From contig NZ_JAPENX010000001.1 in NCBI RefSeq assembly GCF_026341815.1, forward strand, positions 5,394,001 through 5,458,000: DNA of 64,000 nucleotides. Direction: 5' to 3'. Below, piece after piece: positions 33,226 through 41,387 of this stretch (the first letter of the stretch is position 1; each line of letters starts with the position of its first letter). Below the pieces are notes generated by a model, which searched no databases, was not told the origin of the DNA, and saw only the letters and a list, made by a program, of their open reading frames with translations. The stretch comes from Streptomyces sp. NBC_00572. Lineage in GTDB: Bacteria > Actinomycetota > Actinomycetes > Streptomycetales > Streptomycetaceae. The position numbers were made by a program, and so were the translations under genes.

Positions 33226-35522
33226 CCGCGTCGCCCGACACGACCCCCCGGCTCCCGTCCACCGGACACCGGCGCCATCGCCCGGCGCCCCAGAGCTCCA
33301 CCCGGCGCCGCCGCCCGGAACCGGCGGGCCGCAACCCCCGGCGCCGCCCGTCCGTCCCCAAGGGCCGTACGCCCCGTCCCGTACGCACCCCCACCGTGCT
33401 GCAGATGGAGGCGGTGGAGTGCGGCGCCGCCGCGCTCGCGATGGTGCTCGGCCACTACGGCAGGTTCGTCGCCCTGGAAGAGCTGCGCATCGCCTGCGGG
33501 GTCTCCCGCGACGGGTCCCGCGCCAGCAACCTCCTCAAGGCGGCGCGCGGTTACGGCCTGAAGGCCAAGGGCATGCAGATGGACCTGGCCGCGCTCGCCG
33601 GCGTGGGCCCCCCGGCCGTCCTCTTCTGGGAGTTCAACCACTACGTCGTCTACGAGGGCATCGGACGCCGCCTCGGCCGCCGTGGCGTGTACATCAACGA
33701 CCCGGCCAAGGGCCGGCGGTTCGTCCCCATGGACGAGTTCGACACCAGCTTCACCGGCGTCGTGCTCACCTTCGAGCCAGGCGAGGGCTTCCGCCGCACC
33801 GGGCGCAGGCCCGGCGTCATGGGCGCCATGCCGGCCCGGCTGCGCGGCACGTCGGGCACCCTGCTCGCCGCCGTGCTCTCCAGCCTCCTGCTCGTCGCGG
33901 TCGGGGCGGCGGTGCCCGCGCTGAGCCGCACGTACATCGACATGTTCCTGATCGGGGAGCAGACGTCCCTGCTCGGCGTGCTCTTCGCGTCGATGGCCAC
34001 GGCCCTGGTGCTCACGGCGGTGCTCACCTCCGTGCAGCAGGCCAACCTGCTGCGCGGCCGCATCATCTCCTCCACCCTGGGCAGCGCCCGCTTCCTGCGA
34101 CACCTGCTCAGACTGCCCGTCACCTTCTTCTCCCAGCGCAACCCGGCCGACCTGGTCCAGCGTCTGCAGTCCAACGACGCCGTCGCCGAGACGCTGGCAC
34201 GCGACCTCGCCGCCGCCGGTGTCGACGCGGTGGTCGTGGTCCTCTACGCGGTGCTGCTGTGGACGTACGACCCGCAGCTCACGGTCGTCGGCATCGGCAT
34301 CGCCCTGCTCAACGTCCTCGCCATGCGGATCGTCATCCATCTGAGGGCCACCGACACCCAGAAGCTGCGCGCCGAGAACGCCCGGCTCACCAACACCTCG
34401 TACAGCGGCCTGCAGCTCATCGAGACGATGAAGGCCACCGGCGGCGAGAACGGCTTCTTCCGCCGCTGGGCGGGCCAGCACGCCGTCACCCTCGACGTAC
34501 AGCAACGCCTCGGCGTCCCCAGCATGTGGCTCGCGGTCGTCGCCCCCACCCTGGCCGCGCTCAACAGCGCGCTGATCCTGATGATCGGCGGCCTGCGCGC
34601 GGTGGAGGGGCACCTCTCGGTCGGCCTGCTCGTCGCCTTCCAGGCCCTGGTCACCAGCTTCACCGCGCCGATCACCCGCCTCAACGGCGTCGCCGGACGC
34701 ATCCAGGACTTCGCGGCCGACGTCGCCCGCCTCAAGGACGTCGAGAACTTCCCCGTCGACCCGATCTACTCACGGCGCGAGCCGCCCGCCGCCACCCGGC
34801 GCCTCAAGGGCCATGTGGTGCTCGACGGCATCACCTTCGGCTACAGCCCGCTGGACGCGCCGCTGCTCCAGGACTTCTCGCTCTCCGTCGGCCCCGGGCA
34901 GCAGGTCGCGCTCGTCGGCGGCTCCGGCAGCGGCAAGTCCACCGTCTCGCGGCTGATATCAGGGCTCTACGCCCCCTGGGAGGGCACCATCCGCATCGAC
35001 GGCGTGCGGATCGAGGACATCCCGCGCGGCGCGCTCGCCGCCTCCGTCTCCTTCGTCGACCAGGACGTCTTCCTCTTCGAGGGCACCGTCCGCGACAACG
35101 TCGCCCTGTGGGACCCCTCCATCCCCGACGAGGCGGTCGTGGCCGCCCTGGAGGACGCCGCCGTGTACGAGGTGATCGCGCGCCGCCCCGGCGGCATCCA
35201 CAGCCGGGTCGAGCAGGACGGCCGCAACTTCTCCGGCGGCCAGCGCCAACGCCTGGAGATCGCACGGGCGTTGGTGCGCCGCCCCAGCGTCATGGTCCTG
35301 GACGAGGTGACCAGCGCCCTGGACGCGGCGACCGAGCAGCTCGTCATCGACAACCTGCGGCGCCGGGGCTGCGCCTGTGTGGTCATCGCCCACCGGCTGA
35401 GCACCGTGCGCGACAGCGACGAGATCGTCGTCCTCGAACGCGGCACGGTCGTCGAACGCGGGCGTCACGAGCACCTGCTCGCCGCGCGGGGCGCGTACGC
35501 CGAACTGGTCAAGGAGCACTGA
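33222..35522 (+). CDS. peptidase-containing ABC exporter (C39, NHLM ABC1 type)
   Basis: This bifunctional protein (766 aa) should cut the leader after Gly-Gly and export the peptide. After a 55-residue Arg/Pro-rich N-terminal extension comes the C39 peptidase: oxyanion Gln61, catalytic Cys67 in QMEAVECGAAALAM, His140 in FWEFNHYVVYEG and Asp160 in INDPAKG, all intact. Six membrane helices follow (about residues 210-490). The ATPase domain has Walker A GGSGSGKST near 565, signature FSGGQRQRLEIARA near 671 and VMVLDEVTSALD near 691. It fits TIGR03796 (NHLM ABC1). It is coupled to the HlyD gene upstream and one base from the second ABC gene downstream. Confidence 0.92.
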   Translation: MTASPDTTPRLPSTGHRRHRPAPQSSTRRRRPEPAGRNPRRRPSVPKGRTPRPVRTPTVLQMEAVECGAAALAMVLGHYGRFVALEELRIACGVSRDGSRASNLLKAARGYGLKAKGMQMDLAALAGVGPPAVLFWEFNHYVVYEGIGRRLGRRGVYINDPAKGRRFVPMDEFDTSFTGVVLTFEPGEGFRRTGRRPGVMGAMPARLRGTSGTLLAAVLSSLLLVAVGAAVPALSRTYIDMFLIGEQTSLLGVLFASMATALVLTAVLTSVQQANLLRGRIISSTLGSARFLRHLLRLPVTFFSQRNPADLVQRLQSNDAVAETLARDLAAAGVDAVVVVLYAVLLWTYDPQLTVVGIGIALLNVLAMRIVIHLRATDTQKLRAENARLTNTSYSGLQLIETMKATGGENGFFRRWAGQHAVTLDVQQRLGVPSMWLAVVAPTLAALNSALILMIGGLRAVEGHLSVGLLVAFQALVTSFTAPITRLNGVAGRIQDFAADVARLKDVENFPVDPIYSRREPPAATRRLKGHVVLDGITFGYSPLDAPLLQDFSLSVGPGQQVALVGGSGSGKSTVSRLISGLYAPWEGTIRIDGVRIEDIPRGALAASVSFVDQDVFLFEGTVRDNVALWDPSIPDEAVVAALEDAAVYEVIARRPGGIHSRVEQDGRNFSGGQRQRLEIARALVRRPSVMVLDEVTSALDAATEQLVIDNLRRRGCACVVIAHRLSTVRDSDEIVVLERGTVVERGRHEHLLAARGAYAELVKEH

Positions 35523-35523
35523 G

Positions 35524-38388
35524 GTGACGTCCCCCCACCCCCCACACGTCGCCGTGGATCCGGTCGTGGCCGCCCTGGGCGGACTCGGCTCGCCCGTCGA
35601 CTGCACGAGCATGCGCAGCCTGTCCCTGGAGGGTCCGCTCGTCCTGTGGCTGGTCGTCGAGGGCGCGCTGGACCTCTTCGCGATCGACGCGGCCCAGGAG
35701 GGCCACTGGCACTTCCTGGGCCGCCTGGAACCGGGCACGCTGCTGCTCGGCCCGGCCGAAGGCCCCGGCCACACCCTGATCGGCCGCCCCCTGTCGGGCT
35801 GCCTGCTGCGCCGCATCGAACTGCGCGAGCTGCAGTACGGATACGGGCCGTACGGATCCGGCCCGTACGGATCCGGGCAGTACGGCGACGCCTCCGAGGT
35901 GCCCCTGAGCCCGCTGGAGAACGCCTTCGCCCTCGGCATCGGGCGCGGCCTGCGCGTCCTCTACCAGGCGCCGCTGGAGAGCCGGGCCACCGCGGGCCCG
36001 GGCGCGGCCGACGACGACATCCTGTGGATGCAGATCACCCCGGGCAGCGTCCAGTACGGCGCCTTCTACGAGGGGTACGAGGGGTACGACACAACGGGCG
36101 CGCTCCTCGTCGACGGGGCGATGTGGCAGGGCATGGTCGACCAGCAGTACCGGCTGCTGTACGCCCTGGACCACTGGATCGAGCAGGTCGAGCGCGCCCA
36201 CGAGGACCGCACGGCGGCCGGCATCGAGGCCGGTGAGGCCGCCCGCACCCAGGCCGACCAGGCGCTGCTCGCCTCGATCGGCCGCTCCGGCGACCGGTCG
36301 CGCGGGGCCGCCCGGCGCGGCGCGAGCGACGATGCGGTCTTCGCCGTGTGCCGGCTGGTCGCGCGCGAGGCGGGCATCGCCCTGTCGGAACCGGTCGGGA
36401 GCGGCGCCGACTCCGGGCATACGGACCCCGTCGAACGCATCGCGCTCGCCTCGCGGATCCGCACCCGCGTCGTACGGCTCCACGGCCGCTGGTGGCGGGA
36501 GGACAGCGGACCGCTGGTGGGGCGGCGCGAGGAGGACGGCGCACCGGTCGCCCTGCTGTGGCGGCGCGGCGGATACGAGGCCGTCGACCCCGCCACCGGC
36601 AGCCGGGAGCGGGTCGGCTCCGCCGACGAGGACGCCTTCGAACCGGGCGCCGTCATGTTCTACCGCCCCCTGCCCGACGGGAAGCCGGGCCTCCTGCGGC
36701 TGCTCCGCTTCAGTCTGCGCGGGACCGGCGGGGACCTGCGCAGCCTCCTCGTCGGCGGTCTCGTCGCGGTCGGCCTCGGCGCGCTCGTCCCCCTCGCCAC
36801 CGGCAAGGTCCTCGGCGAGTACGTACCGCGGGCCGAGGACAGCCTCATCGTGCAGACCGCGCTCGCGCTCATCGCGACCAGCGTCGTATCGGCCTCCTTC
36901 ATGCTGCTGCAGAACATGGCGATCCTGCGGATGGAGGGCCGTATCGAGGCCACCCTGCAGCCGGCCGTCTGGGACCGGCTGCTGAGGCTGCCGGTGACGT
37001 TCTTCGCCGGCAGCTCCACCGGTGAACTGGCGAGCGCGGCCATGGGGATCAGCTCCATCCGCAGCGTGCTGTCCGGCATCGGCTCGGTCTGTCTGCAGGC
37101 GGGCACCGTCGGCACGATGAACCTCGTCCTGCTGCTCTTCTACAGCGTGCCGCTGGCCATGGCCGCGCTCGCCATGCTGCTCGTCATCGCCGCGCTCTTC
37201 CTGGGGCTCGGACTCTGGCAGCTGCGGTACCAGCGGCAGCTGCTCAGGCTCGGCAACAAGCTCGACAACCAGGCGTTCCAGACCCTGCGAGGGCTGCCCA
37301 AGCTGCGGGTGGCCGCGGCCGAGAGCTTCGCCTACGCGGCCTGGGCGCGGGAGTTCGCCCGCACCCGGGAACTGCAGCAGCGGATCGGCCGGATCAAGAA
37401 CGTGATCACGGTCCTCAACGCGGTCTGTGGGCCCCTGTGCATGCTCGTGATGTTCATGCTGCTGGCCGGCCCGGCCCGGGGCAGCATGTCCGCCGGTGAG
37501 TTCCTCACCTTCAGCACCGCCGTGACGATCCTGCTGTCCTCGGTCACCCAGCTGACCGGCGCGCTCATCTCGGCCGCCGCCGTACAACCGATGTTCGAGC
37601 AGATCAGGCCGGTCTTCGAGGAGACCCCCGAGATACGCGGCTCCAGCACGCGACCGGGTGTGCTCGCCGGGGGAGTCGAGGCACGGAACCTGTCCTACCG
37701 GTACACCGAGGACGGTCCGCTGGTCCTGGACGACGTGTCGGTGCGGGTGCGGCCGGGTGAGTTCGTCGCGATCGTCGGGGCCAGCGGCTGCGGCAAGTCG
37801 ACCCTCCTCCGGCTGCTCATCGGCTTCGACCGGCCGGTCGCGGGCAGCGTGCTGTACGACGGGCAGGATCTGGCGGCGCTCGACCGGGCGGCCGTGCGCC
37901 GTCAGTGCGGCGTCGTCCTGCAGAACGCGCAGCCGTTCTCCGGCTCGATCCTCGACTGCATCCGCGGCGCCGAGCCGTACCCGCCGGAGGAGGCGTGGGA
38001 GGCGGCCGCCATGGCCGGTCTCGCCGAGGACATCAAGGCCATGCCCATGGGCATGCACACCATGCTGTCCGACGGCGGCGGCACCGTCTCGGGCGGTCAG
38101 CGCCAGCGGCTGATGATCGCTCAGGCCCTCATCCGCAAGCCGCGCATCCTCTTCCTCGACGAGGCCACCAGCGCCCTGGACAACGAGGCCCAGCGCGTGG
38201 TCATCGACTCGACGCGCACGCTGCGCTCCACCCGTGTCGTGATCGCCCACAGGCTGTCCACGGTCATGGACGCCGACCGGGTGATCGTCATGGCGGAGGG
38301 GAGGGTCGCCCAGCAGGGCCCGCCCGCCGAGCTGCTCGCCGACACGAGCGGCCCGTTCCACGAGCTCGTACGCCGCCAGCTCGGCTGA
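35524..38388 (+). CDS. second NHLM-type ABC protein with long N-terminal domain
   Basis: This 954-aa protein ends in a conventional exporter half: six membrane helices (around residues 405-690) and an ATPase with Walker A GASGCGKST near 752, VSGGQRQRLMIAQA near 855 and ILFLDEATSALD. The first 390 residues are a soluble region without peptidase residues; parts read like a cyclic-nucleotide-binding-type beta barrel (LWLVVEGALDLFAI, HFLGRLEPGTLLLG). This layout fits TIGR03797 (NHLM ABC2), thought to pair with the peptidase exporter. Residues 105-121 are a Tyr-Gly-Pro repeat of recent tandem origin (35837-35887). The start GTG lies one base after the previous stop. Confidence 0.88.
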   Translation: MTSPHPPHVAVDPVVAALGGLGSPVDCTSMRSLSLEGPLVLWLVVEGALDLFAIDAAQEGHWHFLGRLEPGTLLLGPAEGPGHTLIGRPLSGCLLRRIELRELQYGYGPYGSGPYGSGQYGDASEVPLSPLENAFALGIGRGLRVLYQAPLESRATAGPGAADDDILWMQITPGSVQYGAFYEGYEGYDTTGALLVDGAMWQGMVDQQYRLLYALDHWIEQVERAHEDRTAAGIEAGEAARTQADQALLASIGRSGDRSRGAARRGASDDAVFAVCRLVAREAGIALSEPVGSGADSGHTDPVERIALASRIRTRVVRLHGRWWREDSGPLVGRREEDGAPVALLWRRGGYEAVDPATGSRERVGSADEDAFEPGAVMFYRPLPDGKPGLLRLLRFSLRGTGGDLRSLLVGGLVAVGLGALVPLATGKVLGEYVPRAEDSLIVQTALALIATSVVSASFMLLQNMAILRMEGRIEATLQPAVWDRLLRLPVTFFAGSSTGELASAAMGISSIRSVLSGIGSVCLQAGTVGTMNLVLLLFYSVPLAMAALAMLLVIAALFLGLGLWQLRYQRQLLRLGNKLDNQAFQTLRGLPKLRVAAAESFAYAAWAREFARTRELQQRIGRIKNVITVLNAVCGPLCMLVMFMLLAGPARGSMSAGEFLTFSTAVTILLSSVTQLTGALISAAAVQPMFEQIRPVFEETPEIRGSSTRPGVLAGGVEARNLSYRYTEDGPLVLDDVSVRVRPGEFVAIVGASGCGKSTLLRLLIGFDRPVAGSVLYDGQDLAALDRAAVRRQCGVVLQNAQPFSGSILDCIRGAEPYPPEEAWEAAAMAGLAEDIKAMPMGMHTMLSDGGGTVSGGQRQRLMIAQALIRKPRILFLDEATSALDNEAQRVVIDSTRTLRSTRVVIAHRLSTVMDADRVIVMAEGRVAQQGPPAELLADTSGPFHELVRRQLG

Positions 38389-38567
38389 TCGGCGCCCCCG
38401 CGCGGGGCGGCCGCGGATACGTGGGGAGGGCACGTTTCGGAATCCGACCCTCCCGGAAGGAAAAGCCGGAATGCCTCGACGGAAGGGCTTTCGATCGGGG
38501 AAGCTGTCCTCAACAGGCCTTCATATAGGCGTAGTTGGGCAATTTCTGCATCATTCCGGGGGAGAAG

Positions 38568-39122
38568 ATGGCAACACTCGCACACCGCTGGCTTGCGCGC
38601 GCGGCAGGCGCGGCGGCCGCGGCGGTACTGATAACCGGCGGTACGGCCGGCGTCACGTTCGCCACCGAGACGGACCGCGCGTCCGTGGTCGCCGAAACGT
38701 GGCTGCCCACCGTCGACATCGCCTCGAACTTCGGCGTGGTCGCGACCGCGCATCCGGACACCGTGGGCTGCAACGGATACAACGTGGTCGGTACGGGGAC
38801 CGCCACGGGCAAGCCGATCGGCAGCGCCACCTGGGCACAGACCGAGGTGGTGTGTACCGCGACCATCCCCGGCAAGTACGACATCAAGGGGACGCTGACG
38901 CTCACCGAGGCCGACGGTGACAAGCTCAACCTCAGCTACGCGCTCACCGCGCCGCTGACCACGGCGACCCTGGTCTACCCGACCGGCACGTTCAAGATCA
39001 CCGGCGGCACCGGCAACTACGCGATGGTGGCCGGCAGCGGCAAGATGAACGCCCGGGTCAACCTCCTCGACCACGATCATGTCAGCGCCACGCTGGTGGG
39101 GGACATCCAGTACCTGGGCTGA
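38568..39122 (+). CDS. secreted beta-rich protein next to the peptide exporter
   Basis: This 184-aa protein has a Sec signal peptide (Arg-rich start, then AAGAAAAAVLITGGTAGVTFA; cleavage likely near ATFA-TE). The mature part is rich in beta-type segments with repeated Gly/Thr (GTGTATGKPIGSATW, GTLTLTEADGDKLNL, GTFKITGGTGNYAMVAGSGKM) and has two cysteines (VGCNGYN and EVVCTAT) that may form a disulfide. The pattern GTGNYAxVxGxG resembles allene-oxide-cyclase-like barrels, a fold impression only. GGGGGAGA lies close upstream of ATG 38568. It follows the exporter by 179 bp of non-coding sequence, so it may have its own promoter. Role in immunity or peptide handling is speculation. Confidence 0.8.
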   Translation: MATLAHRWLARAAGAAAAAVLITGGTAGVTFATETDRASVVAETWLPTVDIASNFGVVATAHPDTVGCNGYNVVGTGTATGKPIGSATWAQTEVVCTATIPGKYDIKGTLTLTEADGDKLNLSYALTAPLTTATLVYPTGTFKITGGTGNYAMVAGSGKMNARVNLLDHDHVSATLVGDIQYLG

Positions 39123-39139
39123 TCCCGTCACCCACCCCC

Positions 39140-39169
39140 GGAGCCGGCTCCGTCCTCGGGGCCGGCTTC
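39140..39169 (+). terminator. weak hairpin after the secreted-protein gene
   Basis: GGAGCCGGC pairs with GCCGGCTTC with one mismatch and a 12-nt loop, 18 bp beyond the stop. It may separate the peptide cassette from the acyl-CoA ligase gene. Confidence 0.4.
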
Positions 39170-39205
39170 GTCCTTCCGGCGACGCAACCTCCAAGGGGCC
39201 GCACC

Positions 39206-40885
39206 ATGAAGAGCACGATGCAGGACCGCGAGCTGCTGGTCCGTGACCTCCTCGCCCACGGCCAACGCGTCTACGCGGACAGCCGGGTGATCCGATGTGC
39301 CGACGGGTCGACCGCACGGTCCTTACAGACCTTCGCCGGCATCGCCGAGCAGGCCGAGCAACTCGCCGCCGCGTTGGCCGGGTTGGGCGTGCAGCTCGGC
39401 GAGCGCGTCGCCACCCTGGCGTGGAACACCCCCGAACACCTGGTGGCCTATCTCGCCGTACCGAGCATGGGTGCCGTACTGCACACGCTCAACCTGCGCC
39501 TCCACCCGGACCAGTTGGGCTACATCGTCGAGCACGCCGAGGACGCCGTCCTCCTGGTCGACTCGACCCTCCAGGACATGCTCGTCCCCCTGCGGGACCG
39601 GCTCGGCAGCGTACGCCACGTGGTCGTCATCGGCGGTGCGCCGGAGGTCGACCTGCCCGCGCACATCGCCGTGCACCGCTGGGACGACCTCCTCGCGGCC
39701 GAGCGGCCCGGCTTCGTCTGGCCCGACCTGGACGAGCGGGAAGCGGCGGCGCTCTGCTACACGACCGGCACCACCGGGGACCCCAAGGGCGTGGCCTACA
39801 GCCATCGCTCGATCACCCTGCACACCCTCGGCGTCTCGGGCGGCTCCGGATTCGCGATGCACGACGGCGACCGCGTCCTGCCGATCGTGCCGATGTTCCA
39901 CGCCAACGCCTGGGGCTGGCCGTACTCCGCCTGGCTGGCCGGCTCCGACCTGATCATGAACGGCCGACAGCTGCACACCCCGGACCTGGCCCGGATCATC
40001 AACGAGGAGCGGCCCACCGCGGTCGCCGCGATCTGCACGATCTGGAACAGCCTGGTCCACCACGGCGAGCAGCACCCGCTGGACCTGAGCAGCGTACGGC
40101 TCGCGGGCTGCGGCGGCGCGACCCCGCCGCGCGCCCTCCTGGAGCGGCTCAAGGACCGCTACGGGGTCCGCCTGACACAGGGCTGGGGACTGACCGAGAC
40201 CAGCCCCCTGGCCACCTTCGCGGTCCCCCCGCACGGCACGCCCGACGAGGAGGAGGTCGGCTGGCTGGCCAAGAGCGGCCGCGTGATGCCGTACGTCGAA
40301 GTACGGCTGATCGCGGAGGACGGCAGCGAACAGCCCTGGGACGGAACCTCGGTGGGCGAACTGGAGCTGCGCGGGCCCTGGGTCACCGGGTCGTACTACA
40401 ACACCGAGGACTCCGCGGAGAAGTTCCACGAGGGCTGGCTCCGCACCGGCGACCTGGGGGTCATCGAGCCGGGTGGCTGGGTGGTGGTCAGCGATCGGCT
40501 CAAGGACGGCATCAAGAGCGGCGGCGAGTGGATCTCCACCATCGAGCTGGAGAACGCGATCATCGAGCACCCCGCGGTCCTTGAGGCGGTCGTGGTCGGC
40601 GTACCCGACCCGCGTTGGGAGGAACGACCCCTGGCCGTCGTGTCGTGGGTGCCGGGCACCGGGACCGGCGTGGACGAGCTGCGGGATTTCCTCACCGGGC
40701 GGGTGGCCCGCTGGTGGATACCGGAGCGGTGGTCGTTCGTGGACGCGGTGCCCAAGACCAGCGTCGGCAAGTACGACAAGCGGGCGGTACGGACGCTGTA
40801 CGCGCAGGACGCGCTGGACATCCGCGTCCCCGGCGCCCCCGACGTACAGGCGCCCACGGAGTCCGGGCCGTCGCCGCAGGAGTGA
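39206..40885 (+). CDS. acyl-CoA synthetase (AMP-forming)
   Basis: This ANL-superfamily ligase (559 aa) has the P-loop YTTGTTGDPKGVAYSH at residues 185-200, LTQGWGLTETSPLA (A5), GWLRTGDLGVIEPGGWVVV (A7), DRLKDGIKSGGEWIST (A8) and catalytic Lys in PKTSVGKYDKRAV near the C-terminus. The A8 form GGEWIST is typical of medium/long-chain fatty acyl-CoA ligases of the AlkK type. It would activate a carboxylic acid as CoA thioester. The gene lies at the edge of the PKS cluster on the opposite strand; it may supply or recycle an acyl substrate, or may be unrelated. The start is ATG 39206, after AAGGGG. Confidence 0.9.
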   Translation: MKSTMQDRELLVRDLLAHGQRVYADSRVIRCADGSTARSLQTFAGIAEQAEQLAAALAGLGVQLGERVATLAWNTPEHLVAYLAVPSMGAVLHTLNLRLHPDQLGYIVEHAEDAVLLVDSTLQDMLVPLRDRLGSVRHVVVIGGAPEVDLPAHIAVHRWDDLLAAERPGFVWPDLDEREAAALCYTTGTTGDPKGVAYSHRSITLHTLGVSGGSGFAMHDGDRVLPIVPMFHANAWGWPYSAWLAGSDLIMNGRQLHTPDLARIINEERPTAVAAICTIWNSLVHHGEQHPLDLSSVRLAGCGGATPPRALLERLKDRYGVRLTQGWGLTETSPLATFAVPPHGTPDEEEVGWLAKSGRVMPYVEVRLIAEDGSEQPWDGTSVGELELRGPWVTGSYYNTEDSAEKFHEGWLRTGDLGVIEPGGWVVVSDRLKDGIKSGGEWISTIELENAIIEHPAVLEAVVVGVPDPRWEERPLAVVSWVPGTGTGVDELRDFLTGRVARWWIPERWSFVDAVPKTSVGKYDKRAVRTLYAQDALDIRVPGAPDVQAPTESGPSPQE

Positions 40886-40891
40886 ACGACG

Positions 40892-40941
40892 GAGCGGCGC
40901 CCGTACGGCCCGGAGTACCAGGACCGTCCCGGGCGCCGCTC
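40892..40941. terminator. bidirectional terminator
   Basis: Perfect 12-bp arms GAGCGGCGCCCG (40892-40903) and CGGGCGCCGCTC (40930-40941) enclose a loop with a further 4-bp pairing. It fills the gap between the convergent acyl-CoA ligase and 143-aa protein genes. Confidence 0.75.
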
Positions 40942-40955
40942 TCGGCCCCGGTGCC

Positions 40956-41387
40956 TCAGGCCGCCAGTCGGCTCGCCGCCTCGGCCAGCAGCTCCCGCTG
41001 CTGGTCGGGGTCGAGGCCCAGCTCCCGTACCAGTCGGAGGGTCAGCACCAGACGGGCCTGGATCGTCGTCTCGGGATCCGGGTGCTCCCCGCCGGGCGCC
41101 GTGCCGTGCAGGCCGTCGGCGATCAGCCCTTCGAGGAACGCCGGGTCGAAGTCCTCCGCGCCCGCGTCCAGCGAGCCGAGGACCTCCGCGACGTAGCCGC
41201 CGATCCCCTCAGGTGTCGCGCCCCGCGGGAAGCGACGACGGGCCGCGAGACCGAAGGCGGCGCCCACCGCCTGCCCGTAGTGCGGGTCCGCGGGGTCGAG
41301 GGCGGCGGACTTCTGCGCGAACCCGATGAAGTCGAACGCCAACAGCGCTCCCAGCACATCGAGTTCGGTGTCGGTGGCACTGGTCAT
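40956..41387 (-). CDS. unknown 143-aa protein coupled to the monooxygenase
   Basis: I do not recognise this protein. It is acidic and predicted all-helical, without signal peptide or membrane segment; two segments, LDVLGALLAFDFIGFAQKSA and TIQARLVLTLRLVRELGL, are amphipathic helices. Its ATG overlaps the monooxygenase stop (ATGA), so it is made with that enzyme. Such coupling suggests a partner or accessory for the flavoenzyme or a small cluster-specific enzyme, but nothing in the sequence shows activity. Confidence 0.75.
   Translation of the reverse strand: MTSATDTELDVLGALLAFDFIGFAQKSAALDPADPHYGQAVGAAFGLAARRRFPRGATPEGIGGYVAEVLGSLDAGAEDFDPAFLEGLIADGLHGTAPGGEHPDPETTIQARLVLTLRLVRELGLDPDQQRELLAEAASRLAA

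Noticed and set aside
38471..38920. A 149-codon frame starting ahead of the secreted protein
   Set aside because: It overlaps the signal-peptide protein in another frame, lacks a ribosome-binding site and has Arg/Gly-rich antisense-like content.
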